Below are positions 53,778 through 64,000 of a stretch of 64,000 bases of DNA, one piece after another (the stretch's first letter is position 1; the number at the start of each line of letters is the position of its first letter). A program made the translations under genes and the position numbers. The DNA is taken from contig NZ_VLLE01000007.1 of the NCBI RefSeq assembly GCF_007830055.1, positions 203,796-267,795 on the forward strand, in the 5' to 3' direction. The stretch is from Lacibacter cauensis. GTDB lineage: Bacteria; Bacteroidota; Bacteroidia; Chitinophagales; Chitinophagaceae. The notes beneath the pieces were generated by a model. That model worked only from the letters and a program-made list of their open reading frames with translations, had not been told where the DNA came from and made no database searches.

Positions 53778-55925
53778 ATGCTGAATGCTGAATTACTGTT
53801 AAAAACGTACCGCCTGATGAGTTATGCCCAACACATGGCGGCTACTTATGAAGCGAACCGGTCGATCTGCAAATATGTACATTCTACTTCCCGTGGTCAT
53901 GAAGCCATACAGCTGGCAACGGCCTTTCAGTTAACCGCAGCCGATTGGGTAAGTCCTTATTACCGTGATGAAAGCATGTTGCTTGGTCTTGGATTTGAAC
54001 CATACGAACTGATGTTGCAGTTACTGGCCAAGGCCGATGATCCTTTTACAGGAGGCCGTGAATATTATGCGCATCCCAACTACAAAGGCAACGATAAACC
54101 CAACATCATTCACCAAAGCAGCGCTACAGGTATGCAGGTTATTCCTACTACCGGTGTGGCACAAGGTTTAAAATACCTGCAAAGCCTCCCTAAATCCCTC
54201 CAAAGGAGGGACTTGTCATTCGCACAGAGCCAGCAAATAAGCGATGTTGAGAAAAAAGATACACTTGAACGGTCGGATGCTTTAATCCCCCCTTCGGGGG
54301 GAGGGGGGGCCGTGGTTGTTTGTTCATTAGGCGATGCCAGTATTACCGAGGGGGAAGTAAGCGAAGCGTTTCAGTTTGCCGTATTGAAAAAATTACCCAT
54401 TATTTATTTAGTACAGGATAACAACTGGGGCATCAGTGTAAGTGCCGAAGAGGCAAGGGCGATGGATGCTTATGAATATGCCGGTGGTTTTCCGGGTATG
54501 CACCGCATCCGTTGCGATGGCAGCGATTTTACAGAAGCGTACGAAACCATGCAGCATGTGGTGGAACATGTACGCACACATGGAGAGCCTTACCTGGTAC
54601 AGGCCTATGTGCCCTTACTCAACCATCATACCAGTGGTGTACGTAAAGAATTTTACCGTAGTGCAGAAGATCTTGACCAACACTTCAAAGACGATCCTTT
54701 TCCGAAGCTTCACCGGCTTTGCTTACAGTATGGCATAGCCGAAGATGTACTGCAACAGATCAATATCGAAGCCAGACAAAAAGTGGAGGATGATTTTGAA
54801 CAGGCAGTTGCTGCACCTGAGCCCGATCCTGCAACCGTAACCGATCATGTGTTTGTGCCCACCCCGGTAACCGAAGAAACAGGCGATCGTTCACCTGCAG
54901 GAAAAGAAAAGATTGTGATGGTGGATGCTGCTTTGTTTGCCATTCGTGAACTGATGGAGGAGTATCCGGAAGCTGTGTTGTACGGACAGGATGTTGGCAG
55001 AAGACTGGGAGGTGTGTTTCGTGAAGCCGCTACACTTGCCGGTCAGTTTGGTGATCATCGGGTGTTTAATACAGCTATCCAGGAAGCCTATATTATCGGA
55101 TCAACTGTTGGTATGAGTGCTGTTGGCGCAAAGCCAATTGTGGAAGTGCAGTTTGCCGATTATATCTATCCGGGTTTCAACCAGCTGGTTACAGAAATTT
55201 CCAAATCATCGTATCTCAGTTGCGGCAGGTTTCCTGTGCAAACATTGATTCGGGTGCCGATTGGTGCGTACGGTGGGGGAGGTCCTTATCATAGCGGCAG
55301 TGTTGAATCGACCTTACTCAGCATCAAAGGCATCAAGGTCGTGTATCCATCAAATGCGGCTGATATGAAAGGATTGCTGAAGGCTGCTTTTCTCGATCCC
55401 AATCCTGTGGTATTATTAGAGCACAAAGGATTGTACTGGAGTAAAGTGCCCGGTACCGAAGAAGCCAAAACAATTGAACCGTCCGGCGACTATATGATAC
55501 CGCTAGGTAAAGGACGCATTGCGTTGGCGGCCGATGATGAGTTGATCGACGAGGGTGAGAGTTGCTGCATTGTTACTTATGGTATGGGTGTGTATTGGGC
55601 GATGGCTGCTGCCAAACAGTTTGATGGTGCTGTTGAAATTATTGATCTGCGTACATTGTATCCGTTGGATGAGGTATTGATTTTTGCCACAGTGAAAAAA
55701 CACGGCAAATGTTTAGTGCTTACAGAAGAACAACAAAATAATTCCTTTGCAGAAGCATTGGCTTACCGTATAACCTACAACTGTTTTCAATGGCTGGATG
55801 CACCGGTGGAAGTAATGGGTGCCTTGAATGTGCCTGCAGTGCCACTGAATACGGGCCTGGAAGAAGCCATGCTGCCCAATGCTTCGAAAGTAAGGGAACG
55901 TTTATGGAAACTCTTTAATGCATAA
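53778..55925 (+). CDS. Fused E1 alpha/beta 2-oxoacid dehydrogenase (branched-chain or related), with inserted repeat
   Basis: 715 residues from the ATG at 53778 (MLNAELLLKTYRLM). The first half is an E1-alpha domain (TSRGHEAIQLATAF; ATGMQVIPTTGVAQG; TPP-binding GDASITEGEVSEA at about 185-197 and the later DNNWGISVSA). The second half (from about 375) is an E1-beta domain (LYGQDVGRRLGGVFREA; QFADYIYPGFNQL; YGGGGPYHSGSVES). The subunits are fused into one chain, as in several Bacteroidota. It likely acts on branched-chain 2-oxoacids or acetoin-type substrates. Residues 136-178 are encoded by a hairpin-rich DNA repeat and look foreign to the fold. Confidence 0.9.
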   Translation: MLNAELLLKTYRLMSYAQHMAATYEANRSICKYVHSTSRGHEAIQLATAFQLTAADWVSPYYRDESMLLGLGFEPYELMLQLLAKADDPFTGGREYYAHPNYKGNDKPNIIHQSSATGMQVIPTTGVAQGLKYLQSLPKSLQRRDLSFAQSQQISDVEKKDTLERSDALIPPSGGGGAVVVCSLGDASITEGEVSEAFQFAVLKKLPIIYLVQDNNWGISVSAEEARAMDAYEYAGGFPGMHRIRCDGSDFTEAYETMQHVVEHVRTHGEPYLVQAYVPLLNHHTSGVRKEFYRSAEDLDQHFKDDPFPKLHRLCLQYGIAEDVLQQINIEARQKVEDDFEQAVAAPEPDPATVTDHVFVPTPVTEETGDRSPAGKEKIVMVDAALFAIRELMEEYPEAVLYGQDVGRRLGGVFREAATLAGQFGDHRVFNTAIQEAYIIGSTVGMSAVGAKPIVEVQFADYIYPGFNQLVTEISKSSYLSCGRFPVQTLIRVPIGAYGGGGPYHSGSVESTLLSIKGIKVVYPSNAADMKGLLKAAFLDPNPVVLLEHKGLYWSKVPGTEEAKTIEPSGDYMIPLGKGRIALAADDELIDEGESCCIVTYGMGVYWAMAAAKQFDGAVEIIDLRTLYPLDEVLIFATVKKHGKCLVLTEEQQNNSFAEALAYRITYNCFQWLDAPVEVMGALNVPAVPLNTGLEEAMLPNASKVRERLWKLFNA
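54184..54312 (+). repeat. Hairpin-rich 129-bp repeat element inserted in frame in the E1 gene
   Basis: The stretch contains two perfect stem-loops, TCCCTCC/GGAGGGA (54195-54211) and CCCCCC/GGGGGG (54287-54301), and CCTCCC- and GGGGGG-type ends. Such CCCTCC/GGAGGG repeats are, as I recall, common between genes in Bacteroidota. It is 129 bases (43 codons) long, so the frame is preserved. Confidence 0.75.
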
Positions 55926-56006
55926 AGCAACAACACAAGCTTGCTGCATGCGCTTTTCCTCTGCAGCAGATGTCTTGTTCGTTTAATTTTCTGTTTCTTT
56001 ACAGCA

Positions 56007-56759
56007 ATGGATCTTCTTGCACAATACACCCCCCTCAACTGGTTTTTTATTCTGCTGGCTGCCTTTATTATCGGTTTGGGTAAAGCCGGACTGAAGGGTG
56101 TGGATATGCTGTCGGTAACCATTATGGCACTGGTGTTTGGCGGTAAATCATCAACCGGTATTGTGTTGCCGTTGTTGTGTACGGCCGATATTGCTGCGGT
56201 GTATTACTATAACCGGCATGCGCAATGGAAGCATTTTTGGAAGCTGGTTCCCTGGATGGCCATTGGTATTTTGCTGGGTGTTTACCTTGGAAAAGATATG
56301 GATGAACGGTTGTTCCGTCAGCTGATGGCGGTAATTGTGGTGCTTACCATTGTGATTGTGTTGTGGATGGAGCTGCGTAAATCGACAAGGGTGCCTGAGA
56401 ACTCTTTGTTTGCAGCAGGTACAGGACTCGCCGCAGGCTTTACCACGATGATGGGTAATCTTGCCGGTGCATTTGCCAACCTCTATTTCCTGGCCATGCG
56501 TTTACCCAAGAACGGGTTTATTGGTACGGCTGCCTGGTTGTTTTTGGTGATTAATTTCTTTAAGCTGCCTTTCCAGGTTTTTTACTGGAGGAATATTACT
56601 GCACACAGTTTACTAACCGATCTTGCATTATTGCCTGCACTGGCGTTGGGTTTTCTGCTGGGTATTCAACTCGTTAAGAAATTACAAGACAGCAGCTACC
56701 GCAAAGTTGTAATAGTGTTGACGTTGGCGGGTTCGGTGCTGATGTTGCTGAGGAAGTGA
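56007..56759 (+). CDS. TauE/SafE-type membrane permease (TSUP family)
   Basis: 250 residues from the ATG at 56007 (MDLLAQYTPLNW). Eight or so hydrophobic helices with the family motif LAAFIIGLGKAGLKG near the start and a repeated half further on (GLAAGFTTMMGNLAGAFANLY). TSUP proteins export sulfite, sulfonates or similar anions; the substrate is not visible. Follows the E1 gene by 81 bases. Confidence 0.9.
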   Translation: MDLLAQYTPLNWFFILLAAFIIGLGKAGLKGVDMLSVTIMALVFGGKSSTGIVLPLLCTADIAAVYYYNRHAQWKHFWKLVPWMAIGILLGVYLGKDMDERLFRQLMAVIVVLTIVIVLWMELRKSTRVPENSLFAAGTGLAAGFTTMMGNLAGAFANLYFLAMRLPKNGFIGTAAWLFLVINFFKLPFQVFYWRNITAHSLLTDLALLPALALGFLLGIQLVKKLQDSSYRKVVIVLTLAGSVLMLLRK

Positions 56760-56812
56760 TGATTGACATGCAGCCTCCATCCTTCGTCGCTAAAGGCAGG
56801 ATACTCCCACTC

Positions 56813-56845
56813 TAAAGCGTAGATAAAGCGTACATAAAGCGTGTA
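56813..56845 (+). repeat. Three 11-bp direct repeats
   Basis: TAAAGCGTAGA, TAAAGCGTACA and TAAAGCGTGTA follow each other without gap (56813-56845) in the space after the TSUP gene. Function unknown. Confidence 0.7.
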
Positions 56846-57026
56846 AGGCCGATAAATCCGACAGGGGTTCACTATTGTAAAAAACAGTGCATCAGAACGC
56901 TGCACATCACTCGTAACCTTGAGAACACCGTTCGATTTTGTAAGTAAGAATAAAGCTTTCAGGAGATAATTAATGCATTTTGTTAGTAGCTGGTTTGCTT
57001 ACAGAACTAGATCAACTAAATAAAAA
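56846..57026. other. Intergenic sequence, nothing assigned
   Basis: About 180 bases between the 11-bp repeats and the tRNA-Met terminator. No gene, RNA or promoter that I can support. A minus-strand frame here (56696-56905) is translated repeat and lacks protein character. Confidence 0.4.
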
Positions 57027-57047
57027 AGTCCCGCAAAATGCGGGACT
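57027..57047 (-). terminator. Rho-independent terminator of tRNA-Met
   Basis: AGTCCCGC (57027-57034) with GCGGGACT (57040-57047). On the minus strand a T-run follows. Confidence 0.85.
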
Positions 57048-57055
57048 GATATATG

Positions 57056-57129
57056 TACCGGAGAGCAGACTTGAACTGCCGACCTTCGGGTTATGAATCC
57101 GATGCTCTAACCAGCTGAGCTACCCCGGC
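57056..57129 (-). tRNA. tRNA-Met (CAT anticodon)
   Basis: 74 bases in a full cloverleaf on the minus strand: acceptor GCCGGGG with CTCCGGT, D arm AGCTCAGCTGGTTAGAGC, anticodon loop TTCATAA with CAT, and T arm with GTTCAAG. The discriminator is A and CCA is not encoded. The normal first base pair (not the C-A mismatch of the initiator) suggests elongator Met, but a tRNA-Ile with modified CAT cannot be excluded by eye. Confidence 0.93.
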
Positions 57130-57140
57130 GTTTGGGGGTG

Positions 57141-57148
57141 CAAAAATA
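57141..57148 (-). promoter_or_regulatory. -7 box of tRNA-Met (TATTTTTG on the minus strand)
   Basis: A perfect TAnnTTTG box 11 bases before the mature 5' end of the tRNA, so transcription starts just upstream of it. Confidence 0.55.
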
Positions 57149-57172
57149 GAGAAACAGAGTTAATTGATGAAA

Positions 57173-58372
57173 TCAATTTTCAATTCTTCCCGGATAAATT
57201 TTCAATGCTTCTTCCAAACAATTCATGGCACGGTCCAATGCTGCAGTATTCAGTACATACGCAAGACGTACTTCCTGTTTGCCTAAGCCCGGAGTACCAT
57301 AAAAACCTGTTGCGGGAGCCAGCATGATGGTTTCGCCTTGATGCGAAAACGATTCGAGCAACCATTGACAGAAACGGTCAGAATCATCAATGGGTAGTTT
57401 GGCGATGGCATAAAACGCACCACCAGGGTTTGGGCAAATAACGCCGTGCATAGCGTTCAGTCTTTTTACCAGCAGGTTTCTGCGGCTTAAGTATTCGGCT
57501 TTTGGTGCTTCAAAGTAACTGTCGGGCAGGTCTATAGCTGCTTCACCCATAATCTGAGCCAAGCCGGGAGGACTTAATCTTGCCTGGGCAAATTTCATAG
57601 CTGCATCATACACCGCTTTGTTCTTTGTTACCAATGCCCCGATTCTTGCACCACAGGCGCTGTACCGTTTACTGATGGTATCCATCAACACAACATGTTC
57701 CTCCATGCCTTCTATATGCATGGCACTTACATATTCCCCATCGTAACAAAACTCACGGTAGGCCTCATCGCTGAAGAGATACAGATTATGCTTCAGACAA
57801 ATGTCTTTCAGCTTGTACATTTCCTCTTTGCTGTATAAATAGCCAGTTGGATTATTGGGGCTGCAGATGATGATGGCCTTGGTTTTAGCGGTAATTACTT
57901 TTTCAAACTCTTCAATGGGGGGTAAGGCAAAACCGGTTTCAATCGTTGAAGTAATCGGCTTTACTGTAACACCTGCAGCACAGGCAAAGCCATTATAGTT
58001 GGCATAAAAGGGTTCGGGTACAATTACCTCATCGCCCGGGTTTAAACAGGTAAAGAAACCAAACAGGATTGCTTCGCTGCCACCTGTTGTAATCATAATC
58101 TGATCATAGGTTACATCAATACCCACTTTTTTGTAATACTGCACCAGTTTACGGCGGTAACTTTCATTACCTGCACTGTGGCTGTATTCCAGCACCCGTA
58201 TATCGGCATGTTTTACTGCATCAATAATGGCAGGCGGTGTTTCAATATCGGGCTGGCCGATATTCAGATGATAAACTTTAGTGCCTTTTTTCTTAGCTGC
58301 TTCTGCAAACGGAACTAATTTACGGATAGGGGAGGCCGGCATTTCCTCACCACGTTTACTGATCGATAACAT
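57173..58372 (-). CDS. PLP-dependent aminotransferase class I/II
   Basis: 399 residues from the ATG at 58372 (MLSISKRGEEMPASPI). Fold-type I aminotransferase: NIGQPDIETPP, ITTGGSEAI, PEPFYANY, IICSPNNPTG, LFSDEAYREF, and the PLP lysine in DTISKRYSACGARIG, with the C-terminal GTPGLGKQEVRLAY. Aspartate/aromatic/branched-chain specificity is not visible. A -7 box 6 bases before the ATG rules out a TTG at 58381 that overlaps it. Convergent with nothing; the tRNA-Met lies just downstream. Confidence 0.93.
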   Translation of the reverse strand: MLSISKRGEEMPASPIRKLVPFAEAAKKKGTKVYHLNIGQPDIETPPAIIDAVKHADIRVLEYSHSAGNESYRRKLVQYYKKVGIDVTYDQIMITTGGSEAILFGFFTCLNPGDEVIVPEPFYANYNGFACAAGVTVKPITSTIETGFALPPIEEFEKVITAKTKAIIICSPNNPTGYLYSKEEMYKLKDICLKHNLYLFSDEAYREFCYDGEYVSAMHIEGMEEHVVLMDTISKRYSACGARIGALVTKNKAVYDAAMKFAQARLSPPGLAQIMGEAAIDLPDSYFEAPKAEYLSRRNLLVKRLNAMHGVICPNPGGAFYAIAKLPIDDSDRFCQWLLESFSHQGETIMLAPATGFYGTPGLGKQEVRLAYVLNTAALDRAMNCLEEALKIYPGRIEN

Positions 58373-58378
58373 AGAAGG

Positions 58379-58386
58379 CAAAGATA
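58379..58386 (-). promoter_or_regulatory. -7 box of the aminotransferase (TATCTTTG on the minus strand)
   Basis: A perfect TAnnTTTG box; only 6 bases separate it from the ATG, so the mRNA should be leaderless or nearly so. Confidence 0.55.
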
Positions 58387-58542
58387 AGGGAGCGACTTAC
58401 ATTTATTAGTATCGGTACAAAAGATGCTTTGTGTTTGTTGTGAAGGGAAAAACCGCAGAACTTTTTTTCTTCTGAAAATGCAGTGTTTTCAAGGCTTTCA
58501 GAAGAAGGACAAAAACTAATTTAAAAATACTTTTAAAAAGCT

Positions 58543-58574
58543 TTGGATTGAAAGGTGTTAACTCCTTACCTTTG
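58543..58574 (+). promoter_or_regulatory. rRNA promoter P1
   Basis: TTTG (58543-58546), 20-base spacer, TACCTTTG (58567-58574), a full consensus. The flanks match those of P2 130 bases downstream. Confidence 0.75.
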
Positions 58575-58672
58575 CAACCCGCAAGACAAAAGCGGTAGTT
58601 CTTTATGAGGTTAGAGGGTGTGATATTCAATGAGTTAGTTAGGAGATATCTTAAAAAATAAATTGAAAAAAG

Positions 58673-58704
58673 TTTGGTTAGAATAAGCGAGGCCCTTACC
58701 TTTG
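58673..58704 (+). promoter_or_regulatory. rRNA promoter P2
   Basis: TTTG (58673-58676), 20-base spacer, TACCTTTG (58697-58704). Sequence and spacing are the same as P1; both are followed by GCA and CCG. Confidence 0.75.
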
Positions 58705-58740
58705 CACTCCGTTCGAAAAACGGGTAGAAAGAAAAACAAA

Positions 58741-58752
58741 AGATCTTTGAAA
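58741..58752 (+). promoter_or_regulatory. boxA-like antitermination motif before 16S
   Basis: AGATCTTTGAAA in the 16S leader resembles boxA of rRNA operons and the clearer copy AGTTCTTTGACATAT before 23S. It may bind the antitermination complex; this is an inference from the repeated motif. Confidence 0.4.
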
Positions 58753-58868
58753 GAATGGAAGCAACAGCAACGTTTTATGAAAATAGAACGGGTAAATTTT
58801 AAGCGTAATAAAATTCGATTTTGAACTGTTAATTCTTGAGAATTAATAGTCAGTATCAAACTTCATTT

Positions 58869-60400
<1,532 letters not shown>

Positions 60401-60517
60401 TAGAGCATGCTTAGATTTACATGCTGTTGCTTTTCCACTTTCAAGAAATAAGTTCTTATAAATGGTTAGTTGGCCAGTTGCTATGGATTGTTGAGGCCAC
60501 TAGGCTAAAGATTAAAT

Positions 60518-60592
60518 AGATCCGTAGCTCAGCCTGGTTAGAGCACTACACTGATAATGTAGGGGTCCCCAGTTCAAATCTGGGCGGGTCTA
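60518..60592 (+). tRNA. tRNA-Ile (GAT anticodon)
   Basis: 75 bases in the 16S-23S spacer: acceptor AGATCCG with CGGGTCT, D arm TAGCTCAGCCTGGTTAGAGC, anticodon loop with GAT (60553-60555), T arm GTTCAAATC. CCA is not encoded. Confidence 0.95.
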
Positions 60593-60603
60593 CAAATAAC
60601 CTC

Positions 60604-60677
60604 GGGGGGTTAGCTCAGTTGGCTAGAGCATCTGCCTTGCACGCAGAGGGTCATCGGTTCGACTCCGATATCCTCCA
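60604..60677 (+). tRNA. tRNA-Ala (TGC anticodon)
   Basis: 74 bases, second spacer tRNA: acceptor GGGGGGT with ATCCTCC, D arm TAGCTCAGTTGGCTAGAGC, anticodon TGC (60638-60640), T arm GGTTCGACTCC. The Ile-Ala order is the usual one in Bacteroidota rRNA operons. Confidence 0.95.
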
Positions 60678-60780
60678 CGAAAATTAGTTCTTTACTTCTT
60701 TGATAATGGCTTAAGGCCTGTCGGTTCGTAACCGTGTTATCAAACATAATTCTTACTCCCCTTTAGGGGATGGGGGTTAA

Positions 60781-60795
60781 AGTTCTTTGACATAT
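60781..60795 (+). promoter_or_regulatory. boxA-like motif before 23S
   Basis: AGTTCTTTGACATAT resembles rRNA boxA and parallels the motif in the 16S leader. Confidence 0.4.
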
Positions 60796-60849
60796 TGGGA
60801 TGTAACAAGTTGTAATTGTTTAGTAAGGCGATTTAAGTATAATAACTCT

Positions 60850-63725
<2,876 letters not shown>

Positions 63726-63780
63726 TTTTTAATTGCCAACTGCAATTACAACTTTTCCCAATATGATCTTATTTAAGAGT

Positions 63781-63893
63781 TTATGGTGGTTTTTCCGAGG
63801 GTGTTCACCTCTTCCCATACCGAACAGAGAAGTTAAGCCCCTCATGGCCGATGGTACTGCACTACAATGCGGGAGAGTAGGTAGCTGCCATAT
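63781..63893 (+). rRNA. rrf: 5S ribosomal RNA
   Basis: About 113 bases, with the terminal helix TATGGTGG/CTGCCATA and the conserved CCCATACCGAACAGAGAAGTTAAGC and GGGAGAGTAGGTAG segments. Last product of the operon. Confidence 0.93.
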
Positions 63894-63900
63894 TTATTCT

Positions 63901-63932
63901 AAACCCCTTCAATATCATGAAGGGGTTTTTTT
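63901..63932 (+). terminator. Terminator of the rRNA operon
   Basis: AAACCCCTTCA (63901-63911) with TGAAGGGGTTT (63918-63928), 6-base loop and a T-run, 8 bases after 5S. Confidence 0.93.
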
Positions 63933-64000
63933 ATGTACCTATATCAGCCCTCAGTACAGACCTTGCTAACCTATCCCTAAAAATTGGTTGAATGCGGCGT

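Noticed and set aside
56696..56905. Minus-strand frame after the TSUP gene
   Set aside because: Encodes the 11-bp repeat array and has no family similarity or promoter.

Overview
The window is chromosomal DNA of a Bacteroidota bacterium, most probably of the Chitinophagia/Chitinophagaceae. The evidence is the 16S rRNA, promoters of the TTTG-N19/20-TAnnTTTG type, almost no Shine-Dalgarno sequences, a subtilase with a type IX secretion sorting tail, and families typical of the phylum (DUF5916, GIN/DUF2807, DUF3857-transglutaminase, MORN_2, Haem_bd). The genus cannot be fixed by eye. Most of the window is core metabolism and information processing. I see no prophage, CRISPR array, insertion sequence or plasmid gene.

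Layout. 1-1.0 kb: end of a NosY-like ABC permease and a truncated globin (nitrogen-oxide context). 1.0-6.4 kb: FAS1 lipoprotein, lpxB, a large orphan histidine kinase. 6.4-13.1 kb: two secreted proteins, surE, a HTH/S24 repressor, a DUF5916 outer-membrane-type protein. 13.2-21.4 kb: a DNA-repair block holding the four ligase-associated genes (PdeM phosphoesterase, DEXH helicase, ATP-dependent ligase, MBL-fold exonuclease), a deacetylase-family gene behind pdeM, and a 52-residue zinc-ribbon DUF2256 gene that overlaps the exonuclease start by one base. 21.4-25.7 kb: periplasmic binding protein, guaA, GIN-domain lipoprotein, YjbR-like protein. 25.8-31.8 kb: a retropepsin-like protease overlapping a protein with four tandem glycogen-binding-like domains, a PH protein/ThuA/M14 peptidase operon, rpsT. 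32.1-43.6 kb: sucA and sucB, separated by a giant MORN_2 repeat protein and two DUF3857/transglutaminase-fold proteins, one of which has lost its catalytic residues. 43.7-52.9 kb: RsmB-like methyltransferase, subtilase and lipoprotein, mnmA, ssb, radC, then prs-rplY-pth. 53.0-58.4 kb: FAH-family hydrolase, a fused E1 alpha/beta 2-oxoacid dehydrogenase, a TauE-type permease, tRNA-Met and an aminotransferase. 58.4-63.9 kb: a complete rRNA operon (16S, tRNA-Ile, tRNA-Ala, 23S, 5S) behind two near-identical promoters.

No wholly unknown multigene system stands out. The most unusual signals are two repeat sequences inside enzyme genes: a 129-bp hairpin-rich repeat inserted in frame in the E1 gene, and a 7-bp tandem repeat inside the RsmB-like gene, where loss or gain of one copy would shift the frame. 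Others are a deacetylase gene whose conserved N-terminus lies upstream of every ordinary start codon, with an AUA where the overlapping AUG is expected; several housekeeping genes whose -7 box sits only 6-9 bases before the ATG (near-leaderless mRNAs); the DUF2256-exonuclease coupling; and the MORN/transglutaminase cluster between the two 2-oxoglutarate dehydrogenase genes.

Starts were moved to internal ATG codons where the promoter box or the family N-terminus demanded it, as stated for each gene.
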